This document shows positions 17,153-25,623 of a stretch of 64,000 nucleotides of DNA, in pieces. A model generated the notes under the pieces. It ran no database searches. It was given only the letters and a program-made list of their open reading frames with translations, and was not told the origin of the DNA. Numbering within the stretch: the first letter of the stretch is position 1; every line of letters starts with the position of its first letter. Where the stretch lies: NCBI RefSeq assembly GCF_009688945.1, contig NZ_AP021874.1, positions 6,723,501-6,787,500 on the forward strand, given 5' to 3'. The stretch comes from Desulfosarcina alkanivorans (GTDB lineage: Bacteria; Desulfobacterota; Desulfobacteria; Desulfobacterales; Desulfosarcinaceae). The position numbers and the translations under genes are program-made.

Positions 17153-18874
17153 ATGGGGGGATGGCAACGATGGCATCACCTGGTCGCGCTCTTTCTGGCG
17201 GCGGTTGCCCTGGCCGCCTGCAGCGAGCCCAGCCGCCCCGATGCCCTTAGAATCGGCCTGGCCGAAGAACCGCGGACGCTCAACATCTGGCTGGCCAGTG
17301 ACGCCAATTCCCGCAAGGTGCTTTCCCTGATCTACCAGCCCCTGTACACGAATGACCCGGAGACCCTGGACCTGGTTCCCTGGCTGGCCGATGGCATGCC
17401 GGTGTACGACCCGCAGGGCCTCTCCTATACGGTCACCCTGCGCAACGCCCGCTGGTCGGACGGCAGTCCCTTCACTTCGCGGGACGTGGCCTTTACCGGC
17501 GAGCTGATTCGATCGTTCAAGGTGCCCCGTTATGCCTCCAAGTGGCGGTTCATCCGGCGCATCGACACCCCCGATGCCCGAACGGTGGTTTTTTACCTGA
17601 AAAAGCCCACGGCGACCTTCCTCACGGGAACGCTGGCCACGCCCATTGTTCAGGCCAAGGAGTGGGCGGCGGCCGCCGAAACGGCGCAAACCACCGAAAA
17701 GCCGCTGGCCTCCCTGATCAACCACCGCATTCGCCAGCCCGTGGGGACCGGGCCCTTCACCCTGGAACAGTGGCGGCAGGGGGCCTTTTTGCATCTGAAG
17801 CGCAATCCCCATTTTTTCGGCACCGGCCTGACCATCAGCGGGCGTACCCTGGGGCCGTTTGTGGACAACCTCATCTACACCGTTTTCGGCACCTCGGACG
17901 TGGCCATCCTGGCCCTCAAAAAGGGCAGCATCGATATGTTCTGGTGGCCCATCCAGCCCGGCTACATGGCCGATCTGGACCGGCAGCGGGAGATCCGCCT
18001 TTTTACCAACGAAAAGAGCGCCCTGTACTTCATGGGCTTCAACCTGCGACGACCGCCGTTTGATGATGCGACACTGCGACGCGCGGTGGCCCACCTGATT
18101 GACAAGGATTTCATCGTTTCACGGATTCTTCAGGGGCATGGCACCAAAATGTTCTCCGTGGTGCCGGCCGAAAACCGGTTCTGGTACGCGACGGACCTGC
18201 CGCGTTACGGGGACGGCATGAGCCGGGAGAGCCGGGTTAAAATCGCTTACCGGCTGCTCGCCGAGGCCGGGTACACCTGGCGGGTGCCGCCGGTGGATGC
18301 CGCCGGCAGGCTCCAGGCGGCCAGTGAGATCCGGCTGCCCGGGGGGCAGCCCATGAAGCGGTTTACGATCCTGACCCCGCCGGCGGACTACGATCCGCAC
18401 CGGGCCACCAGCGGGTTGATGATCCAGGAATGGCTGCGTGAACTGGGCATGCCCGCTTATGCCCGTCCCATGGCTTTTTCTTCCCTGCTGCAACAGGTCA
18501 AGGGCAATCATGATTTCGACGCCTTTATCCTGGGGTACGGCCGCCTGCGACTGGATCCGGGCTATGTGCGCAACCTGTTTCACTCGGCCAACGACAAGGC
18601 CAGGGGGTGGAACATGAGTGGATACCACAACCCCGCTTTCGATGATGTGGCCGACCGGTCGACTGCTGAAATGGACCCGGTCAAACGCCAGGCTCTGGTG
18701 GTGGAAATGCAAAAGCAGATCGCCGCGGACCTGCCCTACATTCCCATATACAAACCCTCCGTGGTGGAGGCGGTGCGCAGTGACCGCTTCGAGGGCTGGG
18801 TGGAGATGCTGGAAGGCATCGGCAACATCTGGTCCATGTGCCAGGTGACACCGGTGGACAACGATGGGACTTAA
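17153..18874 (+). CDS. Oligopeptide ABC transporter solute-binding lipoprotein (SBP family 5)
   Basis: A 573-residue binding protein of the OppA/DppA family. The signal ends with a lipobox LAAC (Cys23), so it should be anchored in a membrane on the periplasmic side. Family landmarks: IGLAEEPRTLNIW at the mature start, LIYQPLYTNDPETLDLVPWL, YTVTLRNARWSDGSPFTSRDV and GTGPFTLEQW. It is co-transcribed with the ATP-grasp gene upstream and overlaps the permease gene by 11 bp. It would deliver di- or oligopeptides, or related compounds such as opines or metal chelates, to the permease. The binding preference cannot be read from sequence. Confidence 0.9.
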   Translation: MGGWQRWHHLVALFLAAVALAACSEPSRPDALRIGLAEEPRTLNIWLASDANSRKVLSLIYQPLYTNDPETLDLVPWLADGMPVYDPQGLSYTVTLRNARWSDGSPFTSRDVAFTGELIRSFKVPRYASKWRFIRRIDTPDARTVVFYLKKPTATFLTGTLATPIVQAKEWAAAAETAQTTEKPLASLINHRIRQPVGTGPFTLEQWRQGAFLHLKRNPHFFGTGLTISGRTLGPFVDNLIYTVFGTSDVAILALKKGSIDMFWWPIQPGYMADLDRQREIRLFTNEKSALYFMGFNLRRPPFDDATLRRAVAHLIDKDFIVSRILQGHGTKMFSVVPAENRFWYATDLPRYGDGMSRESRVKIAYRLLAEAGYTWRVPPVDAAGRLQAASEIRLPGGQPMKRFTILTPPADYDPHRATSGLMIQEWLRELGMPAYARPMAFSSLLQQVKGNHDFDAFILGYGRLRLDPGYVRNLFHSANDKARGWNMSGYHNPAFDDVADRSTAEMDPVKRQALVVEMQKQIAADLPYIPIYKPSVVEAVRSDRFEGWVEMLEGIGNIWSMCQVTPVDNDGT

Positions 18875-19841
18875 ACGATTCATATTGAGGCGGCTGGTGG
18901 AGATCGCCGTGATCTTTTTTGTAATCATGACGGTGCTTTTCGTCCTGTTCCGCCTGGCCCCGGGAGATCCGGTCGACCGCATGGTGGATCCGTCCATGAC
19001 GCCGGAGGATGCCCAGCTGCTCATGGAGAGCATGGGGCTGGATAAGTCCGTCTGGGCCCAGTACATTTATTACCTGAAAAACGTGGCCACCGGTAACATG
19101 GGGGTCTCCTTCCACTATGGTGAGCCGGTGATCCATATCCTGATGGACCGGCTGCCCAACACCATTTTGCTGTTTACCACCTCTATTATCCTGTCGGCCC
19201 TCCTGGGCGTGTTTCTGGGGAAAATTGCCGCCTGGAAGCGCGGGGAGCGCACCGATACGCTGATGACCATAGGCGCGCTTTTCTGCCACACCCTTTTTCT
19301 GCCGTGGCTGGCCTTGATCATGATCTGGCTTTTTTCCTACCGGGTGGGCTGGTTTCCCATCACCGGGATGGTTTCACCCCAGGTGTGGATCGACCCGGAG
19401 GCCGGTCTGGTCAGCAAGGCTGCGGATGTGCTTCATCACATGGCCCTGCCGCTGATGACGCTGGTCCTGATCCATTTCGGCAGCTACCTGCTGGTGATGC
19501 GCTCCAGCATGCTCGAAACCCTCAAGGACGATTACATCATCACCGCCAGAGCCAAGGGCCTTGACGAAAAGACCATCCGGGACCGCCACGCGGCGCCCAA
19601 TGCGGCCCTGCCCGTGGTGACCAGCGTGGGACTGAGCCTGGCCTTTTCCATCAATGGCGGGGCCCTGACCGAAACGGTATTCACCTGGCCGGGTATCGGC
19701 AGGGAGCTGGTTTTTTCCGTCAGCCACGCCGACTATCCGCTGGCCCAGGCGGCCTTTCTGCTGATCGCCATCGTGGTGCTGGTGGCCAATTTGCTGGTGG
19801 ACGTGCTTTACGCCTACCTGGACCCGAGGATACGGTATTGA
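18864..19841 (+). CDS. Peptide ABC transporter permease, OppB/DppB type
   Basis: A 325-residue inner-membrane permease. The N-terminal helix (IAVIFFVIMTVLFVLFRLAP) with GDPVDRM is typical of OppB/DppB, and the EAA loop DYIITARAKGLDEKTIRDRH carries the ATPase-contact glycine. Six transmembrane spans are expected. The gene overlaps the binding-protein gene by 11 bp and is followed by the second permease after 1 bp, so translation is coupled along the operon. Confidence 0.92.
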   Translation: MGLKRFILRRLVEIAVIFFVIMTVLFVLFRLAPGDPVDRMVDPSMTPEDAQLLMESMGLDKSVWAQYIYYLKNVATGNMGVSFHYGEPVIHILMDRLPNTILLFTTSIILSALLGVFLGKIAAWKRGERTDTLMTIGALFCHTLFLPWLALIMIWLFSYRVGWFPITGMVSPQVWIDPEAGLVSKAADVLHHMALPLMTLVLIHFGSYLLVMRSSMLETLKDDYIITARAKGLDEKTIRDRHAAPNAALPVVTSVGLSLAFSINGGALTETVFTWPGIGRELVFSVSHADYPLAQAAFLLIAIVVLVANLLVDVLYAYLDPRIRY

Positions 19842-19842
19842 T

Positions 19843-20799
19843 ATGAGCGATCCCTCCCGTCCGGCCCCTATCGGGGAAAAAACACCTGATATTCCCGTCG
19901 GCAAGCACCGGCCCCATTGGGTAGAGCGCTTCCTTGACGGTTGGGCCGTCTACCGTAAAAACATAATCGGCCGAATCGGACTGACCCTGCTGGGCGTTTT
20001 TGCCTTCATGGCATTGGCCAGCTTCATCCCGCCATTGGTGAGCCCCATGTACCACCCCATGATCGGGGTCGATCCGGATATCTCTTACAGCACCGGTCCG
20101 AGCCTGCGGCACTGGCTGGGTACCGATTTCATCGGGCGGGACATTTTCAGCCAGCTTCTGGCCGGTGCGCGCATCGCATTCATGGTGGGCATTTCGTCTG
20201 CCCTGATCAGCATCCTGTTCGGCACCACCATCGGCATGGTGGCCGGGTACGCGGGAGGGCGCACCGATCTGGTGCTCATGCGCCTGGCGGACATGATCAT
20301 GGTCATGCCCACACTGCTGGTGGTGCTGATCCTGTCGGCCTTATTCGGTCAACTGAACATCTGGGTCATCGTGCTGATGATCGCCCTGTTCCGCTGGCCC
20401 GGTGTCGCCCGCGTGATCCGTTCCCAGACCCTCTCCCTTCGCCATCGGCCGTTTATCGATGCGGCGTGGGTGGCCGGAGCGTCGCATCTGCGCATCATTT
20501 TCGGGCACATCCTTCCCAACGTGATGCCCCTGGCGCTGCTGTACATGACGTTCAGGGTCACCTCGGCCATCATTATCGAGGCGGCCCTGGCTTTCCTGGG
20601 GTTCGGGGATCCGGGCACCGTCAGCTGGGGCATGATGCTTCAATGGGTGTGGAAGACGGGCCATATGTTCCAGGCGCCATACTGGCTGCTGCCTCCGGGC
20701 ATCTGCATTTCACTGATTACCATGGCCTTTTACATGACCGGCAGGGCCATGGATGACGTGCTGGATCCGCGGCTGCGAAAAGAGGAGGCCGCCCCGTGA
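19843..20799 (+). CDS. Peptide ABC transporter permease, OppC/DppC type
   Basis: A 318-residue permease with the family's N-terminal helix (IGRIGLTLLGVFAFMALASF), HWLGTDFIGRDIFSQLLAGA before the transport domain, and an EAA loop around FIDAAWVAGASHLRIIFGHI. It pairs with the preceding OppB-type subunit to form the pore. It ends in a 4-bp GTGA overlap with the first ATPase gene. Confidence 0.92.
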   Translation: MSDPSRPAPIGEKTPDIPVGKHRPHWVERFLDGWAVYRKNIIGRIGLTLLGVFAFMALASFIPPLVSPMYHPMIGVDPDISYSTGPSLRHWLGTDFIGRDIFSQLLAGARIAFMVGISSALISILFGTTIGMVAGYAGGRTDLVLMRLADMIMVMPTLLVVLILSALFGQLNIWVIVLMIALFRWPGVARVIRSQTLSLRHRPFIDAAWVAGASHLRIIFGHILPNVMPLALLYMTFRVTSAIIIEAALAFLGFGDPGTVSWGMMLQWVWKTGHMFQAPYWLLPPGICISLITMAFYMTGRAMDDVLDPRLRKEEAAP

Positions 20800-21776
20800 C
20801 CAAGGCCCTGCTGGAAGTGGACAACCTGAGCGTCGGCTACCGCACCGCCAGCGGCATCCAGATGGCTGTGGATGACGTTTCTTTTCGCGTGGACCGGGGA
20901 GGGTCCCTGGGGCTGGTGGGCGAATCCGGATGCGGGAAAACCACCATCGGCATGGCACTCATGGGCCTGCTGGCGTCCAATGCAACCATTGTTTCGGGGC
21001 AGGTCCGCTTTGAGGGTGAAGACCTGACTGCCGTCAGCGACCAGCGAATGCGGCAGATCCGGTGGCGCCGCATCGCCATGATTTTCCAGGCCGCCATGAA
21101 TGCCCTCAATCCGGTTCATCGGGTCCAGGACCAGATTGCCGAAGCCATCATCACGCACGAGCCGGAACTGTCCAGCCATGCCGTGGCCCACCGGGCACGG
21201 TCCCTGTTCGAACTGGTCAAGATTCCCGCAGACCGGCTCCAGGGGTATCCCCACCAGTTTTCCGGCGGCATGCGCCAGCGGGTGATCATCGCCATGGCCC
21301 TGGCCTGCAATCCTTCGCTGATCATTGCCGATGAGCCCACCACGGCCCTGGATGTCATTGTCCAGAATCAGATTTTAAACGCCATCGGTACGTTTCAAAA
21401 GGAGATGAACATCGGCATGATTTTCATTTCCCATGATCTGGCCGTGGTGGCGGATGTCTGCACCCATATCGGCGTCATGCATGCCGGCAGCCTGGTGGAA
21501 TACGGCACCCGGCAGGAAGTGCTGGACTGTCCCGGACACCCCTACACTCGGATGCTGGTGGGATCGCTGCTCACCCTGTCGGATGAGCCGGCAGACCTGT
21601 CCGGCCTGGTTTGCCCCGCGGGCAGCAATGGACCCGTTGCGGCCGCCGGATGTCCCGTCCAGGCCATGTGCCCCAGTTCCACGGCTGCCTGCCAGCGTGG
21701 ACAGGCCCAATGGGTTGAATTGTCGCCCACCCACCGGGTTCGCTGCCAGCAGGCCGGGGAGGAACTCTTCAGATGA
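20796..21776 (+). CDS. Peptide ABC transporter ATPase, OppD/DppD type
   Basis: A 326-residue ATP-binding subunit starting at a GTG that overlaps the permease stop. Walker A is GESGCGKTT, the signature is FSGGMRQRV, Walker B is LIIADEPTTALD, and the switch His lies in FISHDLAVVADVC. The C-terminal extension has the Cys pattern CPVQAMC...C and HRVRC found in Opp/Dpp ATPases, which can bind an iron-sulfur cluster. It overlaps the next ATPase gene by 4 bp. Confidence 0.93.
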   Translation: MTKALLEVDNLSVGYRTASGIQMAVDDVSFRVDRGGSLGLVGESGCGKTTIGMALMGLLASNATIVSGQVRFEGEDLTAVSDQRMRQIRWRRIAMIFQAAMNALNPVHRVQDQIAEAIITHEPELSSHAVAHRARSLFELVKIPADRLQGYPHQFSGGMRQRVIIAMALACNPSLIIADEPTTALDVIVQNQILNAIGTFQKEMNIGMIFISHDLAVVADVCTHIGVMHAGSLVEYGTRQEVLDCPGHPYTRMLVGSLLTLSDEPADLSGLVCPAGSNGPVAAAGCPVQAMCPSSTAACQRGQAQWVELSPTHRVRCQQAGEELFR

Positions 21777-22756
21777 ACACCACCGGCCGCGCTGCGATCC
21801 TTTCAATGACCGATGTGACCAAGGTTTACCATGCCGGCAACAGCCTGTTGGGCAAGCCCGGAGGCCGCATCGTTGCCCTGGACCGGTTTTCACTGGACAT
21901 CCGCGCCGGTGAGATTTTCGGGCTGGTCGGCGAAAGCGGCAGCGGCAAAACGACGGCCAGCCGGCTGATCGTCGGTCTGGAATCCCCCGACGAAGGCGCG
22001 ATCCAGTTCGACGGACAGGATATTGTGGGCCTCAAAGGGCGCAAGCGGCGGGAACTCGCCAGGCAGGTTCAGGTGATCTTCCAGGATCCCTACCAGAGCC
22101 TCAACGCCCACCTCTCCATTTTCGACACCGTGTGCGAACCGCTGGCCATCCACGGCATCGGTGACCGGGGGAGCCGGCAGCTTCAGGTCTGCGAAGCCCT
22201 CGAAACGGCCGGGCTGACGCCGCCGGAAGCCTATCTGGGCCGCTACCCCCACCAGCTTTCAGGCGGTCAGCGCCAGCGGGTGGCCATCGCCCGGGCCATG
22301 GTGCTGAAGCCGGGGTTTCTGATTGCCGACGAGCCCACCTCGATGCTGGATGCCTCCATTTCATTTCAGATTTTTCGACTGCTGCACCGTCTGCGGGAGA
22401 CGCTGGGCCTTACCATGCTGTTTATCACCCACAGCCTGGCAGCGGCCCGCAACCTGTGTGACCGTGTGGGGGTGATCTACCGGGGGCGGCTGGTGGAAGA
22501 GGGAACGGCCCGGGAAACCATCATGCACCCCCGGCATCCGTATACCCGGGCCCTTCTCGACGCCCATCCCCGCTTCGGCTGCAGCTCCCGCAGGGGGTAC
22601 GACACCCTGCTGGAGGTCGAACGGCCCCGTCCGCAAACCGACCACTGCCCGTTTTATCCCCGCTGCCGTTCGGCGGTCGACAACACCTGCAATCGTCATG
22701 CACCGTCCCTGAAAAATCTGGAGGCCGGGCACCGGGTCTCCTGTTTTCTTTTCTGA
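21773..22756 (+). CDS. Peptide ABC transporter ATPase, OppF/DppF type
   Basis: A 327-residue second ATPase. Walker A is GESGSGKTT, the QVIFQDPYQSLNAHLSIF stretch is the Q-loop of OppF-type proteins, the signature is LSGGQRQRV, Walker B is FLIADEPTSMLD, and the C-terminal CPFYPRC/HRVSC cysteine set is present. It completes a five-gene importer set (binding protein, two permeases, two ATPases) headed by the GshB-like ligase. An ATGA overlap links it to the preceding gene. Confidence 0.93.
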   Translation: MNTTGRAAILSMTDVTKVYHAGNSLLGKPGGRIVALDRFSLDIRAGEIFGLVGESGSGKTTASRLIVGLESPDEGAIQFDGQDIVGLKGRKRRELARQVQVIFQDPYQSLNAHLSIFDTVCEPLAIHGIGDRGSRQLQVCEALETAGLTPPEAYLGRYPHQLSGGQRQRVAIARAMVLKPGFLIADEPTSMLDASISFQIFRLLHRLRETLGLTMLFITHSLAAARNLCDRVGVIYRGRLVEEGTARETIMHPRHPYTRALLDAHPRFGCSSRRGYDTLLEVERPRPQTDHCPFYPRCRSAVDNTCNRHAPSLKNLEAGHRVSCFLF

Positions 22757-22898
22757 CGGGCATTGCCCGGACCGGCAGGCGGGTTTATTTTTCAATGGTG
22801 ACCGCTTGAGCGAACGATCGCTTCGATTTCGACTGAACACGCAGCCGCCATGTTTCAAACCAAATTCCTGCACCCTGGAAAATGGTTTTATCGTGCAA

Positions 22899-22928
22899 GG
22901 GGCTCTGGCCGGTTCCGGCCAGTGCCCC
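22899..22928. other. Strong hairpin upstream of the nucleotide cyclase gene
   Basis: GGGGC, a one-base bulge, then CTGGCCGG-TT-CCGGCCAG, a bulge, and GCCCC: an almost perfect 13-bp stem with a two-base turn, about 85 bp before the cyclase start. No T-run follows, so it is not a standard terminator. It may cap the 3' end of the peptide-transporter mRNA or fold in the cyclase leader. The gap 22757-23012 has nothing else I can name. Confidence 0.4.
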
Positions 22929-23012
22929 GAAGGGGAACGCGCTCAGGCGTTACCAACATCTGCTTGGCAGCGGCGCTGATTCCAATACGGCGCCCGAAGA
23001 GGTTCAGGTCCG

Positions 23013-24452
23013 ATGAAAGCCAACCCGTCGAATCATCGACATGAAAAAACCGCCGGCGATCGCGGTATCCGCGAGATCCTGCTGGCCGGCGTCTTCTGGC
23101 GGATCCTGGTTATCGAGATGATCCTGCTGGCCTGGTCCGTGGTCTACAAGATGGCCTCGGAGGGGGCCGGCGGCACAGAACTGCTGTGGTATGCCCTGCG
23201 TATCATTTTGCTGGTGGCCATCATCCTCGTGTTCATGATGATCTCCCTGCGCCGTTTTCTGGAAAAGAAGATCATCCGGCCCATGGAGGCCGTGGCCGAG
23301 GCCAATCGCCGGCTGGATGTCTCCCGCCCGGAGGTGGACCAGGTGCCCCTTGACGCGGATGCGGCCGTGGAAATCCGGGAAGTGGTTTCCACCCGGGCCA
23401 AAATGCTGGAAGCGATCCTGAACGTGTCCAACCAGCGGCTTCAGCTGGTCAATTTCATCAAGGACACATTCGGTCGTTACCTGAGTCGAAAAATCGTCGA
23501 CGAGATCCTGCAGTCCCCTGAAGGGCGGCGGATCGGTGGTCGCCGGCAGACGGTGACCGTGCTCATGTCCGACCTGAGGGGCTTTTCCGACCTCTCCGAT
23601 TCCCGGGACCCGGAGGAGATGGTACGCATTCTCAACCGTTACCTGGAGGCGATGACTCAGGTGATCGAGCGGTATGACGGCGTGATCGACGAATTTATCG
23701 GCGATGCCATTCTCGCCGTGTTCGGCATCCCTGAAGAAAAAAACGACGATCCGGCCCGGGCCGTGGCCTGTGCCCTTGCCATGCAGCAGACCCTGGCCGG
23801 CCTGAACCGGGAGTTCATCGCCGAGGGCCTGCCACCCATGGAAATGGGGGTCGGGATAAATACCGGCCCGGTGGTGGTGGGAAACCTGGGGTCCGAAGCC
23901 CGGACCAAATACGGCATTGTCGGAGCCGTGGTCAATGTCGCCTCGCGCATCGAATCCAATACCGTCGGCGGGCAGGTGCTGGTGGGTGAAGCCACCCATG
24001 CCCGGGTCAAGGCACTGGCCACGGCACTGCCACCGATGACGGTCATGATGAAAGGGTTGAAACGGCCCCTGGTCTGCTACCCGGTGACTGCCATCGGGCC
24101 GCCCTACGCAATTCGTTTCGCCCCGAAAACACCCGACCCGCTGGTGGAGATCCGGTTACCTTTTCAAATGTGGCAACTGGATGGCAAAAAAGTCGTTGCC
24201 GGGCCCACAGCGGGTGAAACCCAACGGCTCAACGCATCGACCGTTGTCGTCAGCGTTCCTGAATCCCTGGCGCCGTTGACAAATGTGAAGCTCTTATTTA
24301 CGTTCTGCCAGGAGGCGCATTGCTTTTCAGACATTTACGCCAAGGTGGTTGAGGTGGACAATGATCTCCGCCCGCCTGTTTGCCGGTTGCATGTCACCTA
24401 CATGGACCAGGCGGACCGGGCGCTGCTGGATCGGTGGATCCGGGCGGTCTGA
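23013..24452 (+). CDS. Membrane class III nucleotide cyclase with C-terminal PilZ domain
   Basis: A 479-residue protein: two transmembrane helices (about 25-45 and 58-80), a HAMP-like linker, a class III cyclase domain (about 175-350) and a PilZ-like domain (about 365-479). The two metal aspartates are D187 (LMSDLRGFSDL) and D231 (FIGDAIL). The purine-selecting positions are unusual: Glu227 (EFIGD), as in guanylate cyclases, where adenylate cyclases have Lys, and Gly301 (YGIVG) where adenylate cyclases have Asp. The product is therefore cAMP or cGMP, not settled. The PilZ domain lacks a clear RxxxR that I can point to. A cNMP-binding gene lies 4 kb downstream. Confidence 0.88.
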   Translation: MKANPSNHRHEKTAGDRGIREILLAGVFWRILVIEMILLAWSVVYKMASEGAGGTELLWYALRIILLVAIILVFMMISLRRFLEKKIIRPMEAVAEANRRLDVSRPEVDQVPLDADAAVEIREVVSTRAKMLEAILNVSNQRLQLVNFIKDTFGRYLSRKIVDEILQSPEGRRIGGRRQTVTVLMSDLRGFSDLSDSRDPEEMVRILNRYLEAMTQVIERYDGVIDEFIGDAILAVFGIPEEKNDDPARAVACALAMQQTLAGLNREFIAEGLPPMEMGVGINTGPVVVGNLGSEARTKYGIVGAVVNVASRIESNTVGGQVLVGEATHARVKALATALPPMTVMMKGLKRPLVCYPVTAIGPPYAIRFAPKTPDPLVEIRLPFQMWQLDGKKVVAGPTAGETQRLNASTVVVSVPESLAPLTNVKLLFTFCQEAHCFSDIYAKVVEVDNDLRPPVCRLHVTYMDQADRALLDRWIRAV

Positions 24453-24608
24453 CTCATGACCCGACGGCCTTGGATGACATGCACCTGCAGGCGAAGGCCC
24501 AGCCGGTTGCGCCGAAGCGGTGGCGGCGCTTGACAACCCGCCTCCACGGCCGTTGCCGCAGATTCATCTCAATTCTTGAACCGTCACTCCTGACAAAGGT
24601 TTGAAGCG

Positions 24609-25499
24609 ATGATGGATGCCCAAAACACTTTCCCGGGAAGCCCGAACGCCATACGGGGCGCGTCCCGTATGGCGGCAGGCGGAATAAATCGCGGTTGCCG
24701 CCGGTTCCTGATGATCCTCGCCTTTTCGGTCGTTTTTTTCCCGGCCTGGGCGGGCCACGCCCAGGAGCAGAAGGTGCACAATTCCCTGGGCATGGAATTC
24801 GTGTTGGTCCCCGCCGGTATGTTCCTTATGGGAAGCCCTCTGGATGAGGCCTATCGAAGCCCTTCGGAAGTCCAGCACCCGGTCACCATCTCGCGTCCAT
24901 TCTACATGCAGACCACCGAGGTGACCGTCGACCAGTGGCGGGCGGTCATGGGGCGGCGTTTTCTGGCCCGCAAGAAAGGCTCCGGAGACATGCCGGTGGT
25001 CAAGGTGTCCTGGTACGACTGTAAAAAATTTATCCGTAAACTCAACCGGATGACCGGTGACCTCTATTTACTGCCCACCGAGGCCCAGTGGGAATATGCC
25101 GCGCGGGCGGGCAGCGAAACGCCCTATTTCTGGGGAAGCCAGATCGACTGCAGCCGGGCCATGTTTGCCAACAATCCCATGAAGTATGATGCCTGTGTCG
25201 GGGTCCACCAGGCTTCGGGAAGGCCGAAACCCGTGAAAAGCTACCCCCCCAATGCCTGGGGGTTGTATGACATGCACGGCAATGTCTGGGAGTGGTGCGA
25301 GGACCGCTTTGGCCGCTACGGCGCCGTTTCGATGGTCGATCCATGCGAGACCGAGTCGGGCAAAGACCGGGTCCGCCGCGGCGGCAGCTGGTTTGGCCCC
25401 GGATATTCCTGCCGGAGCGCCAATCGTGCCTATGGCCACCCCATGAGCCGGCTGCAGAATACCGGATTCAGACTGGTCATGGCATTGCCCGACCGTTAA
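24609..25499 (+). CDS. SUMF1/FGE-sulfatase-domain secreted protein
   Basis: A 296-residue protein. A signal peptide lies at about 33-52 (MILAFSVVFFPAWAGHAQ), so the in-frame ATG at 24669 is a possible shorter start. The rest is a SUMF1 (formylglycine-generating enzyme-like) domain: MEFVLVPAGMFLMGS, TTEVTVDQWRAVMG, LPTEAQWEYAARAG, WGLYDMHGNVWEWCED and RRGGSWFGPGYSCRSANR. True FGEs have a Cys pair in the last motif; only one Cys is here, so sulfatase activation is unlikely and a binding or scaffolding role is more probable. No sulfatase gene is near. It lies between the cyclase and the transporter gene. Confidence 0.85.
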   Translation: MMDAQNTFPGSPNAIRGASRMAAGGINRGCRRFLMILAFSVVFFPAWAGHAQEQKVHNSLGMEFVLVPAGMFLMGSPLDEAYRSPSEVQHPVTISRPFYMQTTEVTVDQWRAVMGRRFLARKKGSGDMPVVKVSWYDCKKFIRKLNRMTGDLYLLPTEAQWEYAARAGSETPYFWGSQIDCSRAMFANNPMKYDACVGVHQASGRPKPVKSYPPNAWGLYDMHGNVWEWCEDRFGRYGAVSMVDPCETESGKDRVRRGGSWFGPGYSCRSANRAYGHPMSRLQNTGFRLVMALPDR

Positions 25500-25623
25500 A
25501 ATGACACCCCTTTGCCCCATTAAACCGACGACATTTCCATGGCCGGCGATTCGACCCGCGACCGTCGCCGCCGTTTTCAACCGACCCGGACAGCGTCCTG
25601 CCACCTGAAAAGGAAGATCGGCA

